Below the pieces are notes generated by a model. The model had not been told where the DNA came from. It saw only the letters and a list, made by a program, of their open reading frames with translations, and searched no databases. From NCBI RefSeq assembly GCF_028204155.1, contig NZ_JAQLOI010000003.1, forward strand, positions 1,568,796-1,632,795: a DNA stretch of 64,000 bases, in the 5' to 3' direction. This document shows, one piece after another, positions 23,561-33,146 of this stretch. A program made the translations under genes and the position numbers. This DNA comes from Vibrio algarum. Lineage in GTDB: Bacteria > Pseudomonadota > Gammaproteobacteria > Enterobacterales > Vibrionaceae. Each line of letters starts with the position of its first letter. Position 1 is the stretch's first letter.

Positions 23561-25681
23561 TTATAGGTGTTTAATTCGGCGTTTAACTTCTTCTTGCTTA
23601 CCTAAATTAAATGGACGGGCATCTGGGCTACCTAAGTATCCACAAACGCGTCGTGTTACAGACACTTTTGTTGAATCATGATTGCCACACTTAGGACAAG
23701 TAAACCCTTTACTAGTACAGTCAAACTCACCGTTGTATCCGCATTCATAACATTCATCGATAGGGGTGTTAGTGCCATAATATGGTACGCGGCTATAACT
23801 GTAATCCCATACGTTTTCTAGCGCTTCAACATTTTGCTGCATGTTCGGGAATTCACCGTAACAGATGAATCCACCTGTAGAGAGTTCAGGATAAGGCATT
23901 TCAAAATCAATCTTGTCGTACGGATTGACCTTCTTTTCAACATCTAGGTGAAAGCTGTTTGTGTAGTAGCCTTTGTCTGTAACGCCTTCGATGACACCAA
24001 ACTCTTTAGCGTCTATCGCACAGAAGCGATTACACAAGTTTTCACTTGGTGTGCCATACAAACTAAACGCGTAACCTGTTTCTTCTCTCCAGGTATCAAC
24101 AGCCGCTTTCATTCTGCGCACCAGTTGAATAGCTTTAGCATTTAGTGTCGGATTATCGTAGACGTGTTCTTTGCTCTTATACAAAGCATTGATAGTTTCA
24201 TGAATACCGATGTAGCCTAATGAAATCGAAGCGCGACCGTTCTTAAAGATTTCAGCAACAGCATCCTCAGGGTTAAGCCTAACGCCACAAGCACCTTCCA
24301 TATAAAGAATTGGGGCTACCTTGGCTTTTACTTTTTCTAAGCGGTTAATACGAGTTTCTAGTGCTCTACGCGCTAACTTGAGTTTGTCATCTAAAAGAGC
24401 GTAAAACTTTGATTCGTCCCCACCCGCTTGGATAGCAATTCTTGGCAAGTTTAGGCTTACTACACCGAGGTTATTACGACCATCATGAACTAACTCACCA
24501 TTTTGCTCATAAGGGTTAAGGAAGCTACGACATCCCATAGGTGTTTTGAACGAACCTGTTATTTCGACCACTTTATCGTAGTTCAAAATATCTGGGTACA
24601 TACGTTTAGTCGCGCACACTAACGCAAGTTGTTTGATATCATAATTCGGATCTGAAGACGTATGGTTCAAACCGTCTTTAATTGCAAAAACAAGTTTTGG
24701 AAAGACGGCTGTTTTCCTGTTCTTACCTAAACCAGCGATACGATTTTTTAAGATTGAGGCTTGAATAAGCTTAGCTGCCCAACTTGTTCCGAGCCCGAAA
24801 CCAAAAGTAACGAATGGTGTCTGTCCATTAGCTGTATGTAATGTATTTACTTCATATTCTAAAGATTGAAATGCGTCGTAACACTCTTTTTCTGTACGTG
24901 AAATAGCAAATTCTTCAGGATTGTGAATATCCCATTCTTTCGCGATCTCCATATGCTTATCATAGCTTGTCAGAACGTAAGGTTCTAAAATTTCATCTAT
25001 TGCGTTTATGGTTGTGCCACCATAAATATGAGACGCAACTTGCGCGATAATTTGTGCAGTAACTGCTGTAGCTGTGGAGATTGACTTTGGTGTATCAATC
25101 TCTGCATTGCCCATTTTAAAACCATGAGTAAGCATGCCTTTAAGATCAATCAACATGCAATTAAACATAGGAAAAAACGGTGCATAATCGAGATCATGAT
25201 AATGGATATCACCATCATCGTGAGCTTTCACTATATCGCGCGGTAAAATGTGGGTTTTAGCATAATGTTTTGCGACGATACCAGCTAATAGATCACGCTG
25301 AGTAGGGATTACTTTTCCGTCCTTATTCGCGTTTTCATTCAATAGATCAGCATTACTCTGCTCAATCAGACCTTGAATTTCTTTAGTAAGTGCACTTTTT
25401 TTATCACGGGACATATCGCGATCATGTCGATATTCAATGTAAGAACGTGCCATACCTTTGTATGGGCCTTGCATCATTTCATTTTCAACTAACGTCTGAA
25501 TCTCTATGATATCAACTTCGTCATGGTCAAGGAGTTTATGTTCAACAGCCTCTGCGACTTTCTCTGCATAAGCGGTAACATCACTGTCGATAAAGGTTGA
25601 GGCACTTTCGACGGCTGTAATGATGCGATCCCTTGTAAACGGGGCTCGAGAACCATCTCTTTTAATGACGACTGTTTTCAC
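23561..25681 (-). CDS. nrdD: Anaerobic ribonucleoside-triphosphate reductase (class III)
   Basis: A 706-residue glycyl-radical enzyme that reduces ribonucleoside triphosphates to dNTPs without oxygen. It has an N-terminal ATP-cone (residues 1-95, VIKRDGSRAPFTRDRIITAVE) and the catalytic barrel with VEITGSFKTPMGCRSFL. The zinc site CYECGYNG and CPKCGN follows, and the C-terminal radical loop RRVCGYLGSPDARPFN carries the conserved Gly. The length fits. It heads an operon with nrdG. Two NrdR boxes 31 bases apart lie in front of it, so repression by ATP-cone-containing NrdR is likely, beside oxygen control. Confidence 0.97.
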   Translation of the reverse strand: MKTVVIKRDGSRAPFTRDRIITAVESASTFIDSDVTAYAEKVAEAVEHKLLDHDEVDIIEIQTLVENEMMQGPYKGMARSYIEYRHDRDMSRDKKSALTKEIQGLIEQSNADLLNENANKDGKVIPTQRDLLAGIVAKHYAKTHILPRDIVKAHDDGDIHYHDLDYAPFFPMFNCMLIDLKGMLTHGFKMGNAEIDTPKSISTATAVTAQIIAQVASHIYGGTTINAIDEILEPYVLTSYDKHMEIAKEWDIHNPEEFAISRTEKECYDAFQSLEYEVNTLHTANGQTPFVTFGFGLGTSWAAKLIQASILKNRIAGLGKNRKTAVFPKLVFAIKDGLNHTSSDPNYDIKQLALVCATKRMYPDILNYDKVVEITGSFKTPMGCRSFLNPYEQNGELVHDGRNNLGVVSLNLPRIAIQAGGDESKFYALLDDKLKLARRALETRINRLEKVKAKVAPILYMEGACGVRLNPEDAVAEIFKNGRASISLGYIGIHETINALYKSKEHVYDNPTLNAKAIQLVRRMKAAVDTWREETGYAFSLYGTPSENLCNRFCAIDAKEFGVIEGVTDKGYYTNSFHLDVEKKVNPYDKIDFEMPYPELSTGGFICYGEFPNMQQNVEALENVWDYSYSRVPYYGTNTPIDECYECGYNGEFDCTSKGFTCPKCGNHDSTKVSVTRRVCGYLGSPDARPFNLGKQEEVKRRIKHL

Positions 25682-25721
25682 TTTTTCTCCTTACCCTAGA
25701 TATCCACAGATTATCAACAAA

Positions 25722-25768
25722 ACACCATATAGGGTATTAACATTAGAAATTCACACTACATATTGTGG
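25722..25768 (-). promoter_or_regulatory. Tandem NrdR boxes in front of nrdD
   Basis: ACACCATATAGGGT (25722-25735) and ACACTACATATTGTGG (25753-25768) fit the NrdR consensus, an A/T-rich palindrome with ACAC and GTGT ends. Their starts are 31 bases apart, the canonical three-turn spacing for cooperative NrdR binding. The second is the better match. Confidence 0.75.
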
Positions 25769-25967
25769 ACGTATTTAACGAAAACCACCACCCAAGAGTC
25801 TTGATTTAGATCAATAAAAACTAACTGAAGGCTAAGATCGAAGCGATCTTTTTGCATAAGATCCCATTGCTTAAAGAAACAAAATATTAATGCAAATATG
25901 AGCCTTTGGGGGTTGAAATTTTTGATACCCTGATACAATAAGAGCTACAGAAGTATTGAGGGGAGCA

Positions 25968-26915
25968 ATGATAAATTTGCTAATTAAAAAACGGCTATGT
26001 GTATCACTTTTTGTATTGTGCACTTTATCCACAGAGTTTGCTTTTGCAAATTCAATTCTAGTAACAAGTTGGAATATCGAGTGGTTATCGACTGCAGATA
26101 AAACCAGTCGACTGTCTACACCTCGAACACAAAAAGATATTGATGTGTTAGCGTCTCATTTCAAACACATATCACCTTCCGTTTTATTTTTCCAAGAAGT
26201 TGACTCTAGTAAAGCTATTCAGAATATTATCGGTAACAGTTACACCGTTTATCTTTCTGATCGCGCTAAGGAACAGCATCGACGCCATCAGTTCGACGAT
26301 ATCAATCAATATACTGGTATCGCGGTTAAGAAAGGCATTGTAGTTCTTGATCCCACTGATATCCGACTAGATCGTAGCTCAAACAGTAAATTAAGATTTG
26401 CGACTTACTTGATAATTGATAAAGAGAAAACCTCTACTGACCGTAGAGCGCCTTACACGTCTAACGATTACAACAAAATTCATCTACTTTCTCTACATTT
26501 AAAAGCAGGATGTAGTGGCAAATTTAAGCCATCAAAATCGTGTGTAACACTAAAACAGCAAGGGCGTGAATTAAACCTTTGGATAAAAGAAAGAGTGCAA
26601 AACAAAGAAAGTTTTATCGTCGCTGGTGATTTCAATCATAACCTCTCCTACCCTAACGACTGGTTTTACAGTGAGATTACGCAAGCCGTACAAACCAAGA
26701 CTACCTTAGCTAGCAGGAAAACCACCGCTAACTGTGTAGTGAAGTCAAATAGAAACCCAGAAAAAACTCATCAGTTTAAGAGCCTTATCGATCATATGAT
26801 CATTAGTTCAGATTTAACGGATAACCAAGTGACACAGCACGTATACTCGAAAAGTGACGTGTTAAACTATCATCTTAGCGATCATTGTCCTGTTTCATTG
26901 CTAATTCGCAACTAA
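25968..26915 (+). CDS. Secreted endonuclease/exonuclease/phosphatase family protein
   Basis: A 315-residue exported member of the EEP (DNase I-like) fold. A signal peptide (about 1-27, LCVSLFVLCTLSTEFAFA) precedes the catalytic domain with TSWNIEWLS (Asn), LFFQEVDS (metal-binding Glu), VAGDFNHN (Asp, Asn) and HLSDHCPV (Asp-His). These are the typical EEP active-site elements. A role as extracellular or periplasmic nuclease or phosphodiesterase is inferred; the substrate is not shown. The ATG at 25968 has GAGGGGA in front. A terminator at 27003-27031 follows. It is divergent from nrdD. Confidence 0.88.
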   Translation: MINLLIKKRLCVSLFVLCTLSTEFAFANSILVTSWNIEWLSTADKTSRLSTPRTQKDIDVLASHFKHISPSVLFFQEVDSSKAIQNIIGNSYTVYLSDRAKEQHRRHQFDDINQYTGIAVKKGIVVLDPTDIRLDRSSNSKLRFATYLIIDKEKTSTDRRAPYTSNDYNKIHLLSLHLKAGCSGKFKPSKSCVTLKQQGRELNLWIKERVQNKESFIVAGDFNHNLSYPNDWFYSEITQAVQTKTTLASRKTTANCVVKSNRNPEKTHQFKSLIDHMIISSDLTDNQVTQHVYSKSDVLNYHLSDHCPVSLLIRN

Positions 26916-27002
26916 CCGATACAGCAGAAGATTACGCGATAATAACTTCTATACCTTTGCTTCTAAAACCGTCTACATATTGTTCAGAACACATATTAAA
27001 AA

Positions 27003-27031
27003 AAGAAAGGCCCGGATATCGGACCTTTCTT
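27003..27031. terminator. Rho-independent terminator between convergent genes
   Basis: Arms AAGAAAGG and CCTTTCTT enclose a GC-rich loop, between the nuclease gene and the RND adaptor gene, which converge here. The A run before and T's after suit use from both sides. Confidence 0.75.
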
Positions 27032-27056
27032 AACGTCTGTCGAAACTAAATAGGTT

Positions 27057-28106
27057 TTATTTATATTCAAGCGGATTTAGTACTAACTCGTCACCACTCG
27101 AAACTCCTTTTCTAACTTGATAGTTGTCAGCTAGCTGTACGAGACGATTATGAATCGCGCCATCTTTAACTACTTTAACGTAATCTAACTGTCCAACATG
27201 GTAAACCGTATTCTCTGGTAAAATAAGTACCTGTTGCTCATCGCTCTGCACAACAACCTTGGCATATACCCCCGGAAAAACAAGAGACTGAGTATCCATG
27301 TTTAACTTAACCACGAAACTTCGTGAACTATTGTCCGCAGCTGGCGTTATCTCAACAACTTCTCCTAAACCTTCAATATCATAAGTCGGTAATTGATAAA
27401 CTAAGTGTGAACCAAGTTTTACATCTCTAATTTGTGCTTCTGAAATGTTAACTTGTAACTGTAGTTTTTCTGGGTTGTACATACTTAATAATTGCATACC
27501 CGGTGAGGCAGTATCGCCCATATTTGCGTTCTTTTGAGTAATTAATCCATCGAATGGAGCGGTAATTAAGCTAAATCCAAACGTGGTTTCTGCTTCCACT
27601 ACGGCAGCTTGTGCCTGTTTGAATGAGGCTTGCGCTGTTTTCAACTCACTTTCAGCTTGGTCAAATTGAGATTGTGATAACACTTTTTTCGTTACCAACT
27701 CTTTTATACGGCGATATTCTTTACGTGCTGCGTTCAGTCGAGCTTGAGAGGAAGATAAAGCCTGCTCAGTTTGTTGAACTCTTGCGTCTAAATCTGTGCT
27801 TTCTAGACGCATCAGCACATCACCTTGCTTAACGACCGAACCAACATTAACCAACACCTCAGCGACTTTTGCTGTCAGCCTTGCAGATATGATCGCTTTT
27901 TGTTCAGCCGCTACTGTCCCTGTAAATTCGTAGCTAACGGGGATTGTTTGCTGAGAAACCGACACAGTTTCTAATTGTGGAAAGTCAGTAGCTTGTTTAA
28001 GTCCCTGCTCTGGTAACTTCTCGGTGAAGTAACCCGCCATATACAGGAACATTAGTCCTAATATAGAAAATAGGGCTAGCCCTAAGACGGCCTTTGAATG
28101 TTTCAT
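27057..28106 (-). CDS. RND efflux periplasmic adaptor (membrane fusion) subunit
   Basis: A 349-residue HlyD/MexE-type adaptor that links an inner-membrane RND pump to an outer-membrane channel. It has an N-terminal membrane segment (about 7-27), a barrel-lipoyl half (QKAIISARLTAKVAEVLVNVGSVVKQGDVLMRLES), an alpha-helical hairpin (about 85-165, Gln/Ala-rich, ARVQQTEQALSSSQARLNAARKEYRRIKELV), a second lipoyl half (FDGLITQKNANMGDTASPG) and a beta-barrel domain. It overlaps the pump gene by 4 bases. No outer-membrane factor gene is in the cluster, so a TolC-type channel encoded elsewhere is probably used. Confidence 0.93.
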   Translation of the reverse strand: MKHSKAVLGLALFSILGLMFLYMAGYFTEKLPEQGLKQATDFPQLETVSVSQQTIPVSYEFTGTVAAEQKAIISARLTAKVAEVLVNVGSVVKQGDVLMRLESTDLDARVQQTEQALSSSQARLNAARKEYRRIKELVTKKVLSQSQFDQAESELKTAQASFKQAQAAVVEAETTFGFSLITAPFDGLITQKNANMGDTASPGMQLLSMYNPEKLQLQVNISEAQIRDVKLGSHLVYQLPTYDIEGLGEVVEITPAADNSSRSFVVKLNMDTQSLVFPGVYAKVVVQSDEQQVLILPENTVYHVGQLDYVKVVKDGAIHNRLVQLADNYQVRKGVSSGDELVLNPLEYK

Positions 28107-31100
28107 ACTTCTTCCTCTTCTTGAGTGGCTAAACCATGTCCTTTCACATTACGATATGCGAGGTTGTACACCACAGGGATGACCAATAAAGTGAATACGG
28201 TTGAGGCTGTGATACCGAATATAATCGCCCACGCTAAACCATTAAAAATAGGATCAAGGGTTATAACTATATTACCTAGCAGAGTAGTACCAGCCGTAAG
28301 TAAAATGGGCCTCATACGAACCGCACCAGATTCTATAAGCGCATCTTTTAACGCTTTACCCTCTGCCAAGGATTGTTGAATAAACTCAATAAGAACAAGA
28401 GAGTTTCGTACAACGATACCAGCTAATGCGATCATTCCGATCATTGCTGTTGCGGTAAACAGTGCCGGGTTAGGATAACCATTAATATCTTGACTAAATA
28501 CATTAAGTATCCAAAATCCTGGCATGATACCAATGACAGTAAGCGGGATCGCTAGCATAATGATGCCAGAAACCGCTGGTAGGCCTGTTTGTATTAACAT
28601 CACTACAAATACACCTAATAAGGCGGCTCCATAGGCGATACCAAGATCAATGAATACATCTATTGTAATCTTCCATTCACCTTCGCCACTCCAAACAATC
28701 GTGGTTCCGTCGTCAACTGACCAACCATCTCCCGCACCATTATTTAAGTAACTTCTATCGCTAACAGGTATGCGTTCGCTTAGAGTTTCTTCATCTCTAT
28801 CCGACATCACATCAGCCACAATTTCACCGGGTACTCGTCCTACAGATTCTGCGTAAACGTACACCACGGGCTTTAAATTTTTATGATTTATGGGTTGTTC
28901 AACTGGCTTTTTAACAAATCGACCAAGTTCAGAAATTTGTACAAGAGGTTGAGGTGCATCCACCAAAGCGCCATGTATTTCATTCTTAGCGATACCCGCT
29001 CTGCCTCTTACATAAAGCGACGTCAGTTTGTTTAAATCATCTCGATTACTTTTAGCGAGACGAACTTTTACCTGTAACGGATTAATTTCTCGTTCATCTT
29101 GTAAATTGGCTAAAACAAAACCTTGATTAGCGGTTCTAATCGCCTCATTTATGTCATAAACAGATATACCCGACAAAGCGGCTTTTTCTCGATCAACAAC
29201 AAACTGCCAAGTATCGAAATTACCTTGAATTGATGTATCGACCTCTGAAACAAATTCTTCTCGTTTCAGTCTTTGGGCTACCTTCAATGCTTGTTTTTGC
29301 AATGATTCATAACTCGTCGTTTCTTCGCCATAAACTTCTGCAGTTATTGTTGCTATCACTGGAGGACCGGGCGGAACCTCAACCAATTGAACATCCGCGA
29401 AGTGCTTGGCAGCTATCGTTTCTAAATCACTTCTTAGCCGCGTAACAATTTCATGAGACTGTTGGTATCGCCTGTTCTTTTCCGCCAATACTATTCGTAA
29501 CTCACCTTGATTCGGTTGGCTACGCATAAAGTAATGCCGAACCATACCGTTAAAGTCCATTGGAGACGCAACACCCGAGAAAGCCGAGACAGAAACAACT
29601 TCAGGAACAGTTACAAGGTATTCTGAAAAATCTCTTAATACATTTGACGTGTGAGCAAAACTCGACTGTTCCGTCATATTAACAACAAGTTGAAACTCAT
29701 TTTTGTTGTCGTACGGTAGCAGTTTCAATGGGACCAACCTTAAAGCTGGTAATAATGCTGCACCAACAAATAGAACGGCAACTGCACCTAAAAATAACCA
29801 GCTCTTTCGATTATTATCAAGCATAGGAAGAAGTAGTTTCTTATACCAGTTGTATAATAATGTCGTCTTAACGTCGTACGTGCCTTCATCACTTGCTCTT
29901 CGTAATATTTTACGTGCAAGCCAAGGCGTGATCATAAAGGCAACAATCGTACTGAAAATTACGCTTATTGGTACGTTAAAAGCAAGTGGTGCCATGTAAG
30001 GCCCCATCATACCTGTAATGAAGAACATTGGTGTAAATACGATCACGATAGCGACAGTCGACATCAGCAATGCACTACGAATCTCTGCCATAGCCAAAAC
30101 AATCGCTTTTGTACGGGTAAGGTCTTTTCTTTTTAGGTAGCGTTCGATGTTGTCAATACTCGCAATTGGATCATCAACGATAAGACCAAGAGCCAAGATT
30201 AAAGCAAATAAAGTGACACGGTTAATGGAGTAACCAAACGCCAAGTCCATACCTAATGCTGCGCCATAACTGATTGGAATTGCTATACCGACTACCAGTG
30301 CACTCCGCCAGTTTAGAAATAAACCGACGAAAACCACCACCGTAAGGATAGAGATACCTAAACTCGATACTAAGTTTGAAACTTTGTCGTCCGCCGTTTG
30401 ACCATAGTTTCTGATAATGCTTAACTCAACATCTTTAGGAAACTGTTCAACCGATAAACTATCGAGTTCTTTTAGTACATTTTGTGCAACAGTTACGGCG
30501 TTAGACCCTTTTTGCTTAGCAACCGAAATGTATACTGCTGGATAAGTCTGACTGATTTCTCCATTTGCAGAGCCAAATTGAAACCAAGTGTCGTCAGTCG
30601 CTTCCTCAGGACCGTCAGAAATCGCCGCCACGTCGCGCAAAAAAACAGGTTTTCCATCTACGACATTAACAACCAGTTCACCCAGTTCTTCTGCTTTAGT
30701 GAAGAATTGCCCTGATTCGAGCTGATAGACCAACCCTGATTGATGAATAAGACCAGAATCTTGTTTGTTGTGACTAATAGAAAATGCATTTTTTAAGTCA
30801 TCGATAGTCGTTTTTCGACTAGCCATCGCTGCACTATTGAGCTTGACTTCGACAATGCGCGACTGTCCACCTATTACTTCGACAACATTGGTACTGTCTA
30901 AGGCTTTTAACCGCTGAGTCGCTTGCTGTGCGATTCGGCGTAATTCATAGTTACCTATTTGCTCGGGGTTAGTAGAATAGAGCGCGGCAACAACAATTGG
31001 CACATCATCAATTTCGACAGGTTTTACAATCCAGTTAGTAACAGAAGACGGAACCTTATCTTGATTTGCGTATAACTTGTTATAGAGCTTAACAAGTGCG

Positions 31101-31423
31101 TCTTCCCGTCCTTCACCAACGAAATAACGCACGATGACTTGAGCGGCTCCTCGCATAGATGTTGAATAAACGTATTCAACACCATCTATTTGGCTCAATA
31201 ATTTTTCTAAAGGTTCTGTTACCTGCTTTTCCACTTGTTTGGCACTTAAACCAGGTGCCTGAATTATGACATCCGCCATAGGAACGATGATCTGAGGATC
31301 TTCTTCTTTTGGTGTCATAACAAGTGACACTAATCCAATTGCCAGCGCAAGTAGAATTAATATCGGAGGAAAAAAGCTGTTCATTACTTTATGAACAAAG
31401 CCACCGTTAAAATCCTTTTTCAT
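28103..31423 (-). CDS. RND efflux transporter permease
   Basis: A 1106-residue proton-driven pump of the AcrB/HAE superfamily: 12 transmembrane helices and two large periplasmic loops. Typical features are the N-terminal FPPILILLALAIGLVSLV, APGLSAKQVEKQVTEPLEKLLSQIDGVEYVYST, the helix-4 proton-relay motif GLIVDDPIASIDNIERYL, and MIGMIALAGIVVRNSLVLIEF in helix 10. VDD-P differs from the VDDAI of AcrB. The protein is about 60 residues longer than AcrB. The substrate cannot be told; multidrug or lipid export is usual for this group. It is first in a two-gene operon with its adaptor. Confidence 0.93.
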   Translation of the reverse strand: MKKDFNGGFVHKVMNSFFPPILILLALAIGLVSLVMTPKEEDPQIIVPMADVIIQAPGLSAKQVEKQVTEPLEKLLSQIDGVEYVYSTSMRGAAQVIVRYFVGEGREDALVKLYNKLYANQDKVPSSVTNWIVKPVEIDDVPIVVAALYSTNPEQIGNYELRRIAQQATQRLKALDSTNVVEVIGGQSRIVEVKLNSAAMASRKTTIDDLKNAFSISHNKQDSGLIHQSGLVYQLESGQFFTKAEELGELVVNVVDGKPVFLRDVAAISDGPEEATDDTWFQFGSANGEISQTYPAVYISVAKQKGSNAVTVAQNVLKELDSLSVEQFPKDVELSIIRNYGQTADDKVSNLVSSLGISILTVVVFVGLFLNWRSALVVGIAIPISYGAALGMDLAFGYSINRVTLFALILALGLIVDDPIASIDNIERYLKRKDLTRTKAIVLAMAEIRSALLMSTVAIVIVFTPMFFITGMMGPYMAPLAFNVPISVIFSTIVAFMITPWLARKILRRASDEGTYDVKTTLLYNWYKKLLLPMLDNNRKSWLFLGAVAVLFVGAALLPALRLVPLKLLPYDNKNEFQLVVNMTEQSSFAHTSNVLRDFSEYLVTVPEVVSVSAFSGVASPMDFNGMVRHYFMRSQPNQGELRIVLAEKNRRYQQSHEIVTRLRSDLETIAAKHFADVQLVEVPPGPPVIATITAEVYGEETTSYESLQKQALKVAQRLKREEFVSEVDTSIQGNFDTWQFVVDREKAALSGISVYDINEAIRTANQGFVLANLQDEREINPLQVKVRLAKSNRDDLNKLTSLYVRGRAGIAKNEIHGALVDAPQPLVQISELGRFVKKPVEQPINHKNLKPVVYVYAESVGRVPGEIVADVMSDRDEETLSERIPVSDRSYLNNGAGDGWSVDDGTTIVWSGEGEWKITIDVFIDLGIAYGAALLGVFVVMLIQTGLPAVSGIIMLAIPLTVIGIMPGFWILNVFSQDINGYPNPALFTATAMIGMIALAGIVVRNSLVLIEFIQQSLAEGKALKDALIESGAVRMRPILLTAGTTLLGNIVITLDPIFNGLAWAIIFGITASTVFTLLVIPVVYNLAYRNVKGHGLATQEEEEV

Positions 31424-31482
31424 CTTTCCTCCTAAACCAATCCATTCATTTAGATGTTAACTAACATCTGTCTTTGTTAATA

Positions 31483-31938
31483 CTAGTTACTTGAAACCGT
31501 TTGTGGTTCGGAATGCTTCTTTTTATTGATACAAATCAAAATATTAGCTAAACCAAGACCGACCATCATAGTAGAGAAAAATATCACGACTCCAGCATTA
31601 CCTGCTGCGAGTGACGAAACAACCGGACCTGGGCACAATCCAACTAATCCCCAGCCAATGCCAAATGTCGTTGCACCAACCACTAAACGCGTATCTATTC
31701 CGCTTTTCTTAGTCATGCAAAACTCTTCAGCTAAAACCGGTTTGCTACGAGGTTTAATTATCAGTAAATAAGCTGGTAGGAAGACAGCTAACGCACCACC
31801 CATAACAAACATAAGATCCGGAGACCACTCTCCGGCCACATCTAAAAAACCGACCACATTGATAGGGTCAACCATGCCGGATATCGCCATTCCTAGACCG
31901 AACAAAAGACCCGCGATAAGGGATACTAAACGAAACAT
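31483..31938 (-). CDS. YeeE/YedE family (DUF6691) sulfur-compound transporter subunit
   Basis: A 151-residue membrane protein with four hydrophobic segments. It is one half of a split YeeE/YedE transporter and carries the cysteine motif GWGLVGLCPGPVV seen in this family (TsuA/PmpAB type), which moves thiosulfate or other sulfur species across the inner membrane. GTG at 31944 is possible, but ATG at 31938 has GGAG at good spacing. It lies 12 bases after its partner and ends the operon arsR-yeeE-yeeE. The sulfur role is inferred from family and neighbours. Confidence 0.88.
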   Translation of the reverse strand: MFRLVSLIAGLLFGLGMAISGMVDPINVVGFLDVAGEWSPDLMFVMGGALAVFLPAYLLIIKPRSKPVLAEEFCMTKKSGIDTRLVVGATTFGIGWGLVGLCPGPVVSSLAAGNAGVVIFFSTMMVGLGLANILICINKKKHSEPQTVSSN

Positions 31939-31950
31939 ACTCACTCCAAA

Positions 31951-32370
31951 CTATAATAGGTGAAGACGGATAAATACCGTCAATGCGGCAACCGACATAA
32001 AAATAGCGGTCGCTACAAAAGAACGAATTGACAGTCGTCCCATTCCACAAATACCATGGCCACTAGTACAGCCATTACCAAGTTTGGTGCCTAATCCTAC
32101 TAACAGTCCTGCTAAAGCGAGCATTCCAGTACTCGCTGCAAATTCTGTTGGTATGCTTGCGCCAAAAAACGTAACACCTAACATCCCACCAGAAATCATG
32201 CCGACAAAAAACAGCATTCTCCACAAATAATCTTTTGATTTTGGGGTTAATAGCCCAGTTAGAATACCGCTTATCCCAGCGATCCTTCCATTCATTAGTA
32301 ACAACAAGGTGGCCGATATCCCTAATAGCACACCACCAAACAACGAATCCCAAGGAATGGTGAAGCTCAT
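31951..32370 (-). CDS. YeeE/YedE family sulfur-compound transporter subunit
   Basis: A 139-residue membrane protein with about four helices, the other half of the split YeeE/YedE channel. The hallmark GNGCTSGHGICGMGRLS, with the cysteines that relay sulfur through the pore, is present. Paired half-size genes of this kind (PmpA/PmpB) lie next to sulfur-responsive ArsR repressors in several proteobacteria. The start ATG 32370 is preceded by AGAGG. The gene begins 28 bases after the arsR-type regulator. Confidence 0.9.
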   Translation of the reverse strand: MSFTIPWDSLFGGVLLGISATLLLLMNGRIAGISGILTGLLTPKSKDYLWRMLFFVGMISGGMLGVTFFGASIPTEFAASTGMLALAGLLVGLGTKLGNGCTSGHGICGMGRLSIRSFVATAIFMSVAALTVFIRLHLL

Positions 32371-32398
32371 TTTTTTACCTCTAATTTTTAGTCTAAAT

Positions 32399-32692
32399 TT
32401 AAATACAATAAATTTGATGTAGATTCGTTATCAATGAACTAACCCGCTCATCTGACAACGAATAAAAAACTTGTTGTGACTCTTTCCTCACATTAACCAG
32501 CCCATGCTTTCGTAATACAGTCAAATGTTGAGAAAAAGCAGATTGACTTAAGGTAGAGTTCTCTTGAAGTTTACCCGCCCCCACTTCACCCTGCATAAGC
32601 TGACAAAGAACCATGAGTCTTTCGGGGTGTGCCATTGTTTTAAGCAACTCAGACACTTCAGCAGCATTGCTTTGCATTTTTAATAATTCCAT
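32399..32692 (-). CDS. ArsR-family repressor, BigR/SqrR-like sulfane-sulfur sensor
   Basis: A 97-residue winged-helix repressor. The recognition region LSQSAFSQHLTVLRKHGLVNVRKESQQVFYSL is typical of the BigR/SqrR/YgaV group. Two cysteines, in LMVLCQL and near the C-terminal end (QIYCI), are at the places where SqrR and BigR form a polysulfide bridge. I therefore infer a sensor of reactive sulfur that derepresses the divergent locus. RBS AGGGG precedes ATG 32692. Palindromes at 32727-32743 and 32798-32810 lie in the shared promoter region and are candidate operators. Confidence 0.86.
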   Translation of the reverse strand: MELLKMQSNAAEVSELLKTMAHPERLMVLCQLMQGEVGAGKLQENSTLSQSAFSQHLTVLRKHGLVNVRKESQQVFYSLSDERVSSLITNLHQIYCI

Positions 32693-32726
32693 GACAACCC
32701 CTATAAGTTAATTTTCTTATTTAGAT

Positions 32727-32810
32727 TTTACTAATATAGTAAAGTTAGTCAACTCTTTATTAGCAAAACCGAATTAAATAAAAATAACATTAGACATTTC
32801 TAAATTAGAA
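32727..32810. promoter_or_regulatory. Candidate operators of the divergent sulfur-response promoter
   Basis: TTTACTAATATAGTAAA (32727-32743) has perfect 7-base arms. TTCTAAATTAGAA (32798-32810) has perfect 6-base arms. They flank the region between the arsR-type gene and the DUF2892 gene, about one per start. AT-rich palindromes like these are usual for BigR-type repressors; binding is inferred. Confidence 0.55.
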
Positions 32811-32849
32811 TATTATAGTTTGATTGTAAACAACTCAGAGGATAGAAAA

Positions 32850-33035
32850 ATGACAGTAGATAATGGTATTAAAGTGTTGGCTGGTAGCATGGTTCTATTA
32901 TCGGTGGCTTTAACTTATTTTGTTCATCCAGGATTTGTTTGGTTAACGGTATTCGCAGGCCTTAATCTATTACAAAGTGCCTTCACTGGATTTTGCCCAG
33001 CAGTGTTCTTTCTAAAAAAATTAGGATGTAAATAG
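32850..33035 (+). CDS. DUF2892 family small membrane protein
   Basis: A 61-residue protein with two hydrophobic segments (GIKVLAGSMVLLSVALTYF and FVWLTVFAGLNLLQSAFTGFCPA) and the C-terminal FCPAVFFLKKLGCK typical of DUF2892 (YgaP C-terminal-like). In YgaP the same membrane hairpin is fused to a rhodanese domain, so it probably serves in sulfane-sulfur handling at the membrane. ATG 32850 is preceded by GAGGAT. It is divergent from the ArsR repressor and followed by its own terminator. Confidence 0.85.
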   Translation: MTVDNGIKVLAGSMVLLSVALTYFVHPGFVWLTVFAGLNLLQSAFTGFCPAVFFLKKLGCK

Positions 33036-33120
33036 CATTGGGACGGGTCACTCAAATAGCCTTCCAGAATAGGTTTAGAATAAATCCGGTAGTAAGAAGC
33101 TAAGAAAACACAATTCATAG

Positions 33121-33146
33121 TCCACTAACCTTTTTCGGTTAGTGGA
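33121..33146 (+). terminator. Terminator after the DUF2892 gene
   Basis: The stem TCCACTAACC, TTTTTC, GGTTAGTGGA is followed by TTGTTATTGTT. It separates the DUF2892 gene from the reductase gene, which may also have its own promoter. Confidence 0.75.

Noticed and set aside
26021..26036. DnaA-box-like TTATCCACA within the nuclease gene at about 26.03 kb
   Set aside because: It is a single box inside a coding sequence with no companions; chance occurrence is likely.
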